The notes beneath the pieces were generated by a model. That model worked only from the letters and a program-made list of their open reading frames with translations, searched no databases and was not told the DNA's origin. A program made the translations under genes and the position numbers. From Morinoia aosen (Eukaryota > Arthropoda > Malacostraca > Amphipoda > Talitridae): a DNA stretch of 64,000 bases. The stretch spans positions 54,218,859 through 54,282,858 of the forward strand of contig CM059575.1 in the NCBI GenBank assembly GCA_030386875.1, written 5' to 3'. Below, in pieces: positions 13,391-23,589 of the stretch. Every line of letters begins with the position of its first letter. Position 1 is the first letter of the stretch.

Positions 13391-13645
13391 AAATGTACAG
13401 GGAGTTCATGGGAATCGAACTCGTGACTTATAAGTTAATGCGCCAACACGCTACCGACTGCGCTATCAATCACCCTAAAAAGGTGATCGAGGCGCAACGA
13501 AAGCAATGCATGGCACGGCGAAAGCGGGCTCTTCCGTCCACGCATATAATTCCCTTATGTATCAATAGCTCAAAGTCATATCACCCCCAGAAACACCAGA
13601 CTCAGTAATTGTTTCTGGGGGTGATATGACTTTGAGCAATTGATA
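13391..13645 (-). repeat. Inverted partial satellite unit capped by a direct partial unit
   Basis: Bases 13391-13594 are the reverse complement of about 204 bp of the satellite unit, including the A and B boxes, now on the minus strand. Bases 13595-13645 return to direct orientation. The junction forms an inverted repeat, 13561-13594 against 13611-13644, with 34-bp arms, one mismatch and a 16-nt loop. This is a foldback at the edge of the array. The direct part again ends at ttgata and passes into (TA)n. Confidence 0.92.
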
Positions 13646-13655
13646 TATATATATA

Positions 13656-14403
13656 CGAGGCCTGTCTAAAAAGTATCCGACCTTTGGCCAGAAAAAATAT
13701 TTCGAATACCTGTCGGAGTTGGGACCCTAATCCCCTTCAAAGTATGCCCCTTGTGCTTGCACACACTTAGCCCACCGATCCTTCCACTGCTGGAAACACC
13801 TCTGGTAGTTTTTTTTTAGAATGGTGTTCAGCTCCATCGTCGCATTGCCTGTTTGACTCCTTCGATGCTGACTGTTTTCTTTGATGTCCGTGGAATTGTG
13901 CATCACGAATACGCACCGGAAGGACAAACAGTGACAAAGGAGTACTATCAGGATGTTCTCCGGCGACTTCGTGATGCAGTTCGGCGCAAAAGACCAGACA
14001 TGTGGACTGCGAACAACTGGCACTTGCATCACGACAACGCGCCCGCACATTCATCCCATTTGATCCGCAATTTCTTGGCCAAACATGGAATTACGACCGT
14101 TCGCCAACCTCCCTACTCTCCAGACCTGGCTCCTTGCGACTTCTGGTTGTTTCCAAAATTGAAGACACCACTGAAAGGATCCCGTTTTGAGAGTAGAGAA
14201 GAGATAATGCGGAACGCGACGACAGAGCTGAACACCATTCCAAAAGAAGACTTCCAGAGGTGTTTCCGGCAGTGGAAGGATCGGTGGGCTAAGTGTGTGG
14301 AAGCACAAGGAGCCTACTTTGAAGGGGATTAGGGTCCCAACCCCGTCAGGTTGTTGAAGTATTTTTTCTGGCCAAAGGTCGGATACTTTTTCGACAGGCC
14401 TCG
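13656..14403 (+). mobile_element. Defective DD34D mariner, copy 1 (748 bp)
   Basis: The ends are perfect or near-perfect inverted repeats beginning cgaggcctgtc and closing gacaggcctcg, flanked by TA on both sides (13654-55 and 14404-05) as expected for mariner. The insertion sits in a TA microsatellite next to the satellite array. Inside is only the C-terminal part of a transposase. The left ~190 bp is a diverged inverted copy of the right ~200 bp, so both halves carry the 3' end of a transposase gene, on opposite strands. I saw no difference from the copy at 46285-47032. It cannot move by itself, but identity of the two copies suggests recent movement by an enzyme supplied elsewhere. Confidence 0.93.
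13853..14332 (+). pseudogene. Mariner transposase, C-terminal fragment (DD34D)
   Basis: The 159-residue open frame covers the second half of a mariner transposase (family length about 345). HDNAPAH carries the second catalytic aspartate and YSPDLAPCD the third, with 34 residues between them, the DD34D signature. The first catalytic aspartate (in a TGDE-type motif) and the helix-turn-helix DNA-binding domains are missing, so the product cannot cut DNA. The end GAYFEGD is typical of the family. The ATG at 13853 is only the first one after the deletion junction near 13850, not a native start. Just upstream on the minus strand, a second diverged copy of the last ~37 codons ends at 13727. Confidence 0.93.
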
Positions 14404-14437
14404 TATATATATATATATATACGAGTATATATATACG
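14404..14437. repeat. TA-rich tract right of mariner copy 1
   Basis: TATATA runs continue the TA microsatellite interrupted by the mariner insertion, with one cgag interruption near 14422. Confidence 0.9.
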
Positions 14438-15227
14438 CTGCTTTGCTCATACCTGCCCCGAACTTAGCTCGTGTTATTCTCTGCGGTTCCAGGCAGGTTC
14501 TGTTCGTGGAAGGCGTGGATTTGGAGCAGTTTTGTATGGTGTTCAGGATCTGCAAAAATTGAGCTAGAATTTTATGATTAAATTTGTATTCATCTTATTT
14601 CCAAATGATCAGCTCACATAGTAGGTTATATTTTTCTGCTTTTTCAGGCAGTACAGGCCGAATACGATCTAATTTGATTTGAACAGCCTGGCTGTCGCAA
14701 AACCAAATAGACTCGAGATAAAACAGAGCAAGGCGAAAGAAACGAGCTTGGTGCCGTGGTCTCGAGACGCTACCCAAGTCCTGCGCCGCCCGACACTGCG
14801 GGCACCAGAAGAAGAATAGAAACACTCACAATCAGATTTACAATGGGCAGATTTTGCTTACAAGCATCAGTACGATTGCTTCAACACAACTTCTCAGAAA
14901 GCCATCGCTTCATAGAGCGATCCAGTGATTAGACATTTTTATTTCCATTGTCAGTTATATTAATACCTGCAAGTTGTGTTTATTTTCATTTCATCCAGAC
15001 TCGACTTCCGAATGAGGCAGTACTTACGGCATAGTAAACACATTGCATGTATGAACGAGGTTCCGGAAAATGCCCAACAATTATACTTAGATCAAATGTA
15101 CCTTCATTTATATTTGGAATTCCAGGCATCATCTAATTAAAAAGTTATGGCGATTTCCGATGCACTAATGATTAAGACGATATTTCAACGTAAATACTGA
15201 GTGAGTAGATACAGAATTTTTAGGCAG
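14438..15227. other. Unassigned, no gene seen
   Basis: Both strands are broken by stops. A short GC-rich patch at 14740-14810 has no recognisable product. Confidence 0.5.
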
Positions 15228-15560
15228 TTAGTTAAAAATTCTATCATTGTTAACGGAAAAGAAACTCAGTATTTGTACTGTTCTAAAAGTTTTCTTTGTT
15301 AATTTCAGGGAGTCATTTCCTGTTCGAGCGTTGTCCTCAGGGTTGAGAAGCCCTTCTGGGCTCACATCGTTCAAACCATTAAGATATTTGCGGGTCTCAA
15401 TTAATTGACTTCGCAATCTTCTTTGTTCAAAGAAAATGAGTTTGGCCCGTTGGCGACGTCGGCCGTGGCTGAGGTTCCAGAGCTGTGAAATCGTTTTCGT
15501 TACTGGCTGCTGAATTCTTTTAATTTTATCGGTACCTCGTTGTAAGGTTGGGATCACAGT
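15228..15560 (-). pseudogene. CR1-like LINE reverse transcriptase, C-terminal fragment
   Basis: The minus frame reads DKIKRIQQPVTKTI, then FFEQRRLRSQLIE and KYLNGLNDVSPEGLL. These match the conserved region downstream of the RT domain in CR1-like LINEs, where RIQRRATKMIPEL, LEQRRLRGQLIE and KYLNGFD-type motifs occur. Only about 109 codons remain, with no RT catalytic core. It looks like a 5'-truncated or eroded copy of the same general family as the relic at 23590-24860 on the same strand. Family assignment is from remembered motifs. Confidence 0.7.
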
Positions 15561-16061
15561 TGCGGTGCGTTTTACTTAGACATGGGAATACCCATTGTGT
15601 AAATCTTACTCGCTAGCTTCTTAATAACCGAACATCTTATAATTGGCTGGATCAATTTGTCAGCAATACATTTTAGTGATGGTGAAGAATCCTGTTTTTA
15701 AGTTTGCACTTTTCTTAGGCAAAGAAACTTGTTCCTAACTTGTACATCGTCTAACGTTATAACATTCAAATGAATACAAAGGTCACTCCAGACCTCACTT
15801 CTGCTAAATTACTCCGCTGGTTGAGCACAATTTGTGCACATGTGTGTGTTGTGTGTGTGTGTGTGTGTGTTTCAATGAAAGAATGAAATAAGGCTATGAT
15901 AGAATCAAAATTTTATATTTATACCAATGAAGACATTAGGCAAGATTCCGCTGCGTAAAAATAACACCTATCACCAATTACTGCAGGGTATAGCGACGCA
16001 CTTCTCCGACCGTGATGAACATCATTTAAGAGCTCTCCTTCCCGTGCCTTCCTGAGATCTC
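15561..16061. repeat. Unassigned stretch with a (GT)n microsatellite
   Basis: No coding signal was seen. A GT dinucleotide run of about 30 bp lies at 15841-15871. Confidence 0.7.
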
Positions 16062-16665
16062 ATGCTGTCTGCAGTTGCTTTCATTTCAAGCTGCAATGAG
16101 AAAATAGATAGCTTAACCTCCCGCTTCGACCAGTTGGAAAAAAAATGATCAGCGCCGAGACATTGAAGACAAAAATTGTACCCTCGTCATTTCTGGAAGG
16201 GAAATACCGCAATCTCACGCAGACGAAATCTGTAGGGATATAGTCTGCCAGCTCCTGAAGGACAAGATCAACATTGACCTCTCCGACACTGACATCACGT
16301 CAGCTACAAGAATGGGGAAAAAACCAGTAAGTGGGAACGTAGATCAAAGAAACATTGCATTTAAACTAAAACATTATAACAAAAAACGTGAAATTCTCAA
16401 CGCCTACCGAGAAAAGAAACCAAAGTTCTTCTTCATAAATGAATACCTCATACCTTCACGAGCTAACGCCATGTACATTTTGAGGATGGCCAAAAGGAAA
16501 TTCCCGGATAAAATTGGAATCCCACGAACACAGGATGGAAACATCTTCATATTTAACCCCGGAAACCAAGATTCAAGACGCCGCGAGATCAACATGCCAG
16601 ATGACCTCGAGCAATACCTGATGCAACAACTAAATATGTCATCGATGCAAGTCATGGGTGACTAG
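16062..16665 (+). pseudogene. LINE ORF1, nucleic-acid-binding protein (baculovirus FP C-terminal-like domain)
   Basis: A first frame from the ATG at 16062 reads CNEKIDSLTSRFDQLEKK, a short coiled-coil-like stretch, and stops at the run of A near 16146. One frame over, the protein continues NCTLVISGREIP and ITSATRMGKK, then FINEYLIPSRANAMY, to a stop at 16666. This layout, a coiled coil followed by a domain resembling the baculovirus FP C-terminal fold, is common in ORF1 of arthropod CR1/L2/Jockey-type LINEs and is thought to bind the element RNA. One frameshift in the poly-A run breaks the frame. The domain call is from memory of the family. Confidence 0.65.
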
Positions 16666-17220
16666 ACTAGGTGATCCCCTAAATTAGATATGTCAGTTTC
16701 GTGTTAGTTTAACCTGAATTAGATATCATGTCAGTTTACCCTCAACTTGATGTTAGTTTAACCTGAATCTATACAAATGTATAACAGATGTGTTTGTAAA
16801 CATTTATGACAGCTGTGTGTGAACTTTTGAAACAACGCAATCAGCAATTTTTTACCTCCCAATGTTACTGTGAACTTTTTCTTTTTTTACCACTAAAGTT
16901 ATTATTACGCGTAAGCTATATTAACTGATTATATCATTGTCGTTATAATCTGTAAAACTTATTACCTGTTGTATGTGAACTTGTAAAAACGCCCTCATGC
17001 AGCAATCTGTTTACACCAATGTTGTGATATTGAACTCCAATATTATTCGCTCATGAACAGAGTTTATGTGTACTCACGTAATCGCACTAGATTTTTTTTA
17101 TACTCTATGCTCTCGTACTTCATAAGCTAGTTTTTTAGACAGGAATATCCCTTAAAGCTTGACTCTGTATTTCGTTTTTAAGCTCTATAGTACCTACTTT
17201 TTACTGTTTACTAATTTTAA

Positions 17221-18297
17221 ATGACTGATCACCCTGAGATATTCGAGGAAATCGACACAGATATCAATCATTTGAACAGAATATATCCAAACCTAAACGA
17301 CTCTCAAGAGTGTAGATATACTAATATATCAAAATTCAACGAAACTATACGAATAACTGACCGAGATTTCTCACTCCTGTGTTGGAACTGTAGGTCACTC
17401 TTTCCAAAATTGGAAGAGATACAATGTACTATTACTGAACTTAAATATAACCTAGACGTGATTAGCTTCACCGAAAGCTGGCTAGATGACTCGACTAAAG
17501 ACATGATTCGATTTGAAAATTATCATAGTTACCATTCGCTAAGAAAAAACCAGCCGGGCGGAGGCATCAGCACACATATATCTAACCACATAGACTCGAG
17601 AACCATAGCAAGTGCAACAATGAATCAGGATCATATAGAATCACTCTTCGTAGAACTGTCTAGAGATGGTAAACGCATTGGGCTTGGAATGGTGTATAGG
17701 CCTCCTACAGCCTGTCCTATACCCTTCTTGAATGAGCTGAATCGTATTATTTCTCAGTTCAACAGGCCCTTATACAATGACATAATAATATGCGGTGACT
17801 TCAATTATGATCTACTGAAACATGAAAGCTATGAACCAATCTCTAATTTCTTAACAACCTTTCAGTCTCAATCCTTCCTTCCGATCATTACAAAGCTTAC
17901 ACGAATAACCTCAGAGTGTGCTACGCTGCTTGAAAATATCTTTATGACAGACCCAAGTGATTTTCTTGCTGGAATAATTACTTCTGACCTGTCAGATCAC
18001 TTCCCAGTTTTCTTATTAAGAAAAATGTCTATATTGCTTGCACCAAGGCACGGGCTGAAGCTTACTCATATCGTAAAATAAACGAATCAAATCTTGAAGA
18101 AATAAGCACCGTTCTAGAAGATTCAATGCCTACATTGCACATCTCTCAACAAAACAATAATGCTACGAGCATTAATGAAGCAGTAGTAAAGTTGACTGAA
18201 ACTATAATGACCGCACACAATCAGTGTTGCCCAATTGTAACCCGTACAGTTACCCCGAAAAAAAACAAAAGCCATGGATTACTACCCTATTAAAAAT
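17221..18297 (+). pseudogene. LINE ORF2 N-terminal part: APE-type endonuclease
   Basis: The frame from 17221 gives an AP-endonuclease-like domain: CWNCRSL (Asn), SFTESWLDD (Glu), GMVYRPP, then CGDFNYDLL (Asp/Asn) and SDLSDHFPVF (the Asp-His pair). This enzyme nicks target DNA to prime reverse transcription. The motif usually TLIDNIF reads TLLENIF here. A frameshift near 18020 ends the open frame at 18081. The next frame continues VYIACTKARAEAYSYRKI to KKNK and the KPWIT region at 18270-18297, where the insertion splits the gene from its RT domain. Confidence 0.9.
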
Positions 18298-18314
18298 TAA
18301 GGGAGTAGCACTGA

Positions 18315-18552
18315 CATGGGAGAACTTGCTCGCATCGCGCTTATGAGTCGCGCCCTGGAAGTGTCAGCAGGGAAGAGGCCTCGGTTCGCTTAATACTCCT
18401 TTAATTCACCGCTGTCTCCTTTTTAATTAAGGGAGTAGTTGATTAAAGGAGACAGCGGTGAATTAAAGGAGTATTAAGCGAACCGAGGCCTCTTCCCTGC
18501 TGACACTTCCAGGGCGCGACTCATAAGCGCGATGCGAGCAAGTTCTCCCATG
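18315..18552. repeat. Perfect 108-bp inverted repeat with 22-nt spacer
   Basis: Bases 18315-18422 are the exact reverse complement of 18445-18552. The spacer is 18423-18444. A 14-bp direct repeat, aattaagggagtag, sits just left of the first arm (18295-18308) and again in the spacer (18425-18438). Absence of any mismatch implies recent formation, for example by template switching, or an assembly artefact. Confidence 0.95.
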
Positions 18553-18640
18553 TTGCTACCAGAGGCCACCTGTGCAGATGGCCTCTAGGTGAGACGCCTG
18601 CCATCTTTCTCGAGAGAAATGTCGGTTGCCATCTATCGCG

Positions 18641-18674
18641 TCAGTTTTGAAGTTGGTGTTGTGCGTGACAGATG
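18641..18674 (+). promoter_or_regulatory. Possible arthropod core promoter: Inr plus DPE
   Basis: An initiator TCAGT lies at 18641-18645. With its A as +1, AGATG falls at +28 to +32 (18670-18674) and fits the downstream promoter element consensus RGWYV at the expected spacing. There is no TATA box upstream. A short open frame starts 125 bp downstream. Chance matches are possible. Confidence 0.35.
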
Positions 18675-18767
18675 TCTGGATCGTGTCTCTATTATTTAAA
18701 ACGTTTCAAGTAGTGTTAAAGTGTATATCAGAGCGAGTGTGTATTACGTGAGGGTGTATAGTACGTG

Positions 18768-18887
18768 ATGGTGTTAGAAGAAACAAGAGATGGAAGAGAC
18801 GTAGAATGCTGGTCTGTAGAGGCATTATTTCAAGAGCATGAACGGAGCAAGGACCCCACTGCTAGTTTCACCACCTCGGTCAATTGA
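18768..18887 (+). CDS. Short open frame of unknown function (39 aa)
   Basis: It starts with the ATG at 18768 and reads MVLEETRDGRDVECWSVEA onward to FTTSVN before TGA. It is acidic and has no recognisable motif. It could be a first exon or the start of an open frame of the inserted element, given the promoter-like site upstream. It could equally be chance. No function is proposed. Confidence 0.2.
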   Translation: MVLEETRDGRDVECWSVEALFQEHERSKDPTASFTTSVN

Positions 18888-19065
18888 TATTTTAGACGAT
18901 TCATCGTTGTGGTGGGGCTGGTAGTGAAGGCAAAACCTCAATGTGAGCAATGTAAAAACAACAAAATGTGGAAACCATACCTAAATTTTCCCTCGTCAGT
19001 CTTCAGCAACCTTTGAATTGAAGGGCGTTCTTGAAGGTGATCAACGATGTGTTCAGATACATATT

Positions 19066-19178
19066 TGTATGTGTGGGTGTGTAGGGGGGGGGGTTGTGTG
19101 TGGGTGTGGGGGTAGGTGTGTGGGAGGGGGGGTGTGGGGAGGGTTTGTGTGTGGGGATAAGGGGGGGAGTGTGTGTAT
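19066..19178 (+). repeat. G-rich low-complexity tract (GT/G runs)
   Basis: The plus strand alternates TG steps with many runs of three to ten G, including a run of ten near 19084-19093. Four or more closely spaced G-runs give strong G-quadruplex potential on this strand. Confidence 0.9.
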
Positions 19179-19388
19179 ATGAATAGCCGGTGTAATTAAG
19201 CTCGGGCAAGGTAAAGTCATTTTATTTTCCTTTCTAATTTTAGGAATGAAAGATGAGAAATCTGCTGGACGATTGTTTTTGTTATATATATATAGCTACG
19301 AGTATATTCTTTCAACGACCCTAGGGTATTGTTGCTATATTCTTTTCAAGGTACATTTATATTGTTCCCTGCAGGCTTTCGCCTCCAA

Positions 19389-19764
19389 GGCTGCGTACAG
19401 CTGATTTCCCATTATTGCACATTCAACCGTTGACGCTTCTCGACCAAATATAGCCAGTTGCTCATTAATTACCTTAGTTATTGCTTTGCGAAAACTTCAA
19501 GCATAAGTTATACGTCACAAACATGTCCCATTAATGTCAGCTTAATAATGAACACGCACCCTTGAAATTTTCTGCAAGTTAGTAGGAATGTATTTGATTT
19601 ACATACTCTGGTACATTTTAATTGTGCTATCAACCGTGTTTGCTTATGATGAATTGATTAATCGCGCAAGAACTAAGGTAATTCAAGGGCAAACTGGTTA
19701 TAATCGGTTTGAGCAGTGTGACGGTTGGAAAGTGTGACTAATGGGAAATCAGCTGTGCGCAGCC
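19389..19764. mobile_element. Possible TIR element with long diverged inverted repeats
   Basis: The left end ggctgcgtacagctgattt (19389-) and the right end (to 19764) are inverted copies over about 85 bp with scattered mismatches and small gaps. The outermost ~25 bp match best. This is the layout of a non-autonomous DNA element or MITE. No coding sequence or clear target duplication was found. Confidence 0.55.
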
Positions 19765-20040
19765 GTTTTTTTAAACTAAATTAAGAGGTGGCCATCCTGG
19801 GCCTCTCATGATTCTCCGATGGTGAATAGGAGAAACTGGTCGCGCCTTGGGAGCGCGACGGTAGTGCTCCATGCTGAGCCAGCGTGGCCACCGGTTGGGA
19901 CAGAGGTGCAGCTAGGGGCGCCTATAAAGTGGACACTTCGAATCCGAATCAAAGGAGAAACATGGATGCAACAACCATGTAGTAATGCGAGCGCTCCCAG
20001 AAATCACCGATGCCACTCCTATAATTTTTAATAGGGTAGA

Positions 20041-21978
20041 GACATCGTGATAAATATAAAGAAACGTCAAGCGTACCTAGCCCTCCTTTGCGAAGGGCGA
20101 ATATCTCGAGAAACATATAACCGATTCAGAAACTATGTAACAAACCAGAAAAGAACATCAAAAAAGAACTACTTTACGCTCAAATTTACTCAATTCAAAA
20201 CTGACGTTAAAAAGACTTGGCATCTCCTTAACTCTTGCTGTAAACCGAATAATGCCGATAAAAAGAAAATTGAATATGTTATTCAAGATAATGTAAAATA
20301 CCATGAGAAGAAAGAAATTGCTAATCTCTTTAACAACTTCTTCGTAAACGTAGGGAAAACTATAGCTGATGGTATTCCAAGTGAACCTACTGATCACCTG
20401 GAATTTATGGATCATATTCGAGAACCCAACTCCTTTTTCTTTACGCCTACAAACTCCTCCGATGGAATTACGTGCATAAACAACATGAAAAATAAATCGA
20501 GTGGGTTACAAACGTTTCTGACTAAAGAACTTAAAGTAATTGCTGACATTGTAGCCCCGCTGATATCAAATATTATTAACCAGTCTTTCTTACTAGGCAC
20601 TTCTCCGAACTCCCTCAAAGTTGCTAGAGTAACCCCTATCTTTAAAAGTGGTAAAAAACCTGTGTAAACAATTATCGACCTAACTCCGTACTACCAATTA
20701 TTAGCAAAGTATTCGAAAAGATTGTGTATAAAAAAGTGTACTCTTATTTTGAACAAAAATCATTTCTGTACGATAAACAATACGGCTTTCGCTCTAAAAA
20801 ATCAACAACACATGCTATATTAAATCATTTACAATTCCTCTATTCTAATATAGATGAAGGAAAGCCTGTCTTCTCTGTATTTCTTGCCTTTCGAAAAGCA
20901 TTCGATTGTGTGGACCATAAAATACTACTCTCGAAACTACACTGTTATGGCATTCGAGGGATTGCGCATGATTGGTTCAGATCATACCTAACAAATCGGA
21001 AGCAATACGTTGTCATTGACGACGCAAAATCAGACCCACAGACAATTAGCCATGGAGTTCCACAAGGATCTGTTCTTGGGCCTCTCCTGTTTCTGCATGA
21101 TTTTTATCAATGATATTGTAAAATCTACATCATTCTTCAAATTCATACTTTTTGCCGATGACAGTACGCTTTCTGCGGTCCTTCCGAACCAAACTCCTGC
21201 TATGATTTGTGGAGAGTATAAATAATGAACTTCACAAGGTTTCATCGTGGCTCAAAGCTAATAATACAAGCCTTAACATTGATAAAACAAATTATATTAC
21301 ATTCTCATACAAGAAAGATGTATCTCTCCCATGCATTAAAATTGGCGAAGGTGAAATCGAAGAAACCAACTCATGTAAGTTTCTGGGCATCATAATAGAT
21401 AAACATCTGACCTTCAAAGAGCACATCACTCATATTAGTTCTAAATTATCAAAATCCATCGGAATCCTAAATAAAGTTAAAAATTTTCTACCTGAAACAG
21501 CTTTACAAATGCTCTACTGAACGCTCATTTCTCCATACTTGCAATACGGAATAGAAGCATGGCACGGAGCTGATAAAAATAAAGCCAACAAAATTTTTAC
21601 TCGGCAGAAAAGAGGTGTCAGAGCGGTAAAAAACCTAGAATATAATGCTCACACAAATGATTCTTTCAAAAATTTACAAATACTTAAACTTTCGGATCTG
21701 TACAAAATCTCCATCTGTAATTTCATTATCAAAACATTAAGAAATGATGGCGACAATAGCCTAAGACAGTTATTGACTGCGCAAACTGGTCATCACGACC
21801 ATTTAACCCGAAATAGAAGTAAATTCATGCTTCCTTATAAATCAAAGGCCCGGTCACAACACAATATACTCTTCGTTGGAACCAAAACTGGAACTCTATA
21901 CCTGCGGAGATCCACATATGTAATTCGTACAAGGTATTCAAAAGACATCTTGAGTCTCACTTCCTATCAGAATACTAG
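20041..21978 (+). pseudogene. LINE ORF2 C-terminal part: reverse transcriptase
   Basis: The RT region resumes after the insertion. VARVTPIFKSGKK then NNYRPNSVLPIISKVFEK spans a frameshift at about 20664. Then come YGFRSKKSTTHA, AFDCVDHKILL, GVPQGSVLGPLLF and the catalytic FADD box (FILFADDST), with another frameshift near 21100 between them. The first palm motif is altered, FLAFRKAFD where DLSKAFD is usual, so one metal-binding Asp appears lost. A further frame change lies near 21200, a TGA at 21518-21520 interrupts LYRTLISPYLQYG, and a frameshift near 21888 precedes the true end HLESHFLSEY with TAG at 21976. The gene is dead but recognisable throughout. Confidence 0.92.
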
Positions 21979-22380
21979 TCGTGTAAGATCACCATGTCAA
22001 ATCTTGCCTCCTACATGTAACTAATGATAATGTAATAATGTAACTTGCTTTGGGTAACATAACCGATCTTCAGTCTGCTCTTGAATCGTTTTATCGAACA
22101 TACTGTTAAATATAGCCGATTTGACCAATATTGTAAAAAACATCATAAAATATCGAGTTAATTATCTCAATGATCAGTCTAATGCGAAACTAGATTAAGT
22201 GAACTAGGTTAAACATTATTGTACACCTTAGAATAACGTGATGATAGGATGCCCTAGAAGTCGCTGAACTTGTTCGGGCCCACAGGTAGCTATACTCAAA
22301 TTTGACCATTGTACTAGATTTAAGAAACATTCTACCTTTGTATCACCTGTGGTAAATAAATTGTTTAAATTATTTAAAAT
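21979..22380 (+). other. LINE 3' untranslated region
   Basis: This is AT-rich non-coding sequence after the ORF2 stop, ending in repeated taaataaattgtttaaat-type sequence near 22355-22380, which I take as the 3' end. The boundary is approximate. Confidence 0.5.
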
Positions 22381-23589
22381 TGTTTTATGTAAAGCTTTTT
22401 CGGTTTACAATTAATATTCCTCCGTAGTACACGTGAACGTTTCTAAATGCACGATTTTCAAACGTTAGAGCAAAGCTTCGATAGTATGTGGCTGGTTGGC
22501 CAAAAAGTTCGTTGTTTCATTTATTTTGCTACACAAATTCTTCCACGATTTGGCAGTCAGTTGGCGCACATAAAAAGTTCACGATTCAGATAATCCTACT
22601 CTGTGGTAGGAAAGTTTGTATGAGCGCTTGTTATTCTGGTAAGTTATCCAATTTTCTACTATGTCCCAAGGACGTATATATACCATCATAAAATAACGTA
22701 CAAAATGTCATCAGAAATGAGCCAAGTGGCTCATCCGATGCAGTCAGACGCCAGTCACGCACAGGCATCAACGAAACACAGATACAATAAACATTTTTCA
22801 CGTACAAGCAATAGTGCACTCATGCTAAGACAGCATTTCTTAATGTGGCTGTCATGCAAAGTGTGATCCCATATGATATTTTTCTTCGCGTTATTAGAAA
22901 TATTAGTCATAAATACCTCTTTATTTTCACTTCATACTGACGTCACTATTTGATGAGGTATTAAAAATGGAATCACTCTTATATCGCACGAAGAAATGCG
23001 GTTTTCTATTATACCTCCAGAAGTACATTGCAGATCGGTCGATTCCTCGGAAATCTCAATTCAATCATGAAAAGGAGAACTATTGAATATATGAACATTT
23101 TAATCGCAAATGATTTGGAATTTCAAACTTCCATCTTCGGTATTGAAAATGGAAAGGAGTCCTATCGAAAAAAATGTCAAAATGAAACTGAATAAAATAG
23201 ACTTGTCTCTAAAACCTAAAATAGTCTAAGCTTCCTTAAACTTATGAGCATAGTAGACACACGCGCGTACACTCGCACAAAAATACACAGTCATCCAAAC
23301 ACGCACTCACAGAATAGCTTCAGTAGTTAATTTGGTCAATGTTTAATTTGACGGCACTGGTCTCGTTATGAAGATTGGGCTTCCGAGCGATAATGATTAG
23401 GGACTCTAAGAAGCTTGGGATCTTTTTTTACCGTTTGCCACACACAGGGTTGAAAAATGAGTATTTTGCAACGGAAAATTGTATTAGTATTATTGAAAGG
23501 ATAAGTATTGTTAAATTCGCCTCGAGAAGTGCGCAAATAGTTTTTATTTCTTTTAACTCAACTTGGAATTCTGTGCTAACCCTCGTACT
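22381..23589. other. Unassigned, no gene seen
   Basis: AT-rich with no recognisable protein on either strand. A weak CA-rich stretch lies at 23247-23320. Confidence 0.5.

Larger units (their letters stand above)
18298..20040. mobile_element. 1.7-kb insertion splitting the LINE ORF2
   Basis: The LINE reading frame stops at ...TTLLKI (18297) and resumes at about 20047 with INIKKRQAY, so the sequence between is foreign. An 18-bp sequence at 18282-18299 recurs as its exact reverse complement at 20022-20039. The left copy fits the LINE frame, so the right copy is either an inverted duplication of the target or a chance TIR. Inside are a perfect 108-bp inverted repeat, a promoter-like site, a short open frame, a G-rich tract and a smaller element with long diverged inverted repeats. 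It may be more than one insertion. Confidence 0.6.
16062..22380 (+). mobile_element. Non-LTR retrotransposon (LINE) with ORF1 and EN-RT ORF2, broken and split
   Basis: The order ORF1 (16062-16665), endonuclease (17221-18297), 1.7-kb insertion (18298-20040), RT (20041-21978) and AT-rich 3' region to about 22380 is that of an APE-endonuclease LINE of the broad CR1/L2/Jockey group. The exact clade was not resolved. The 5' end is uncertain and may be truncated. At least four frameshifts and one nonsense change in ORF2, plus one frameshift in ORF1, make it inactive. No target-site duplication was identified. Confidence 0.88.

Noticed and set aside
19003-19209. Pro/Thr/His-rich minus-strand protein
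   Set aside because: It is a translation of the GT/G low-complexity tract.
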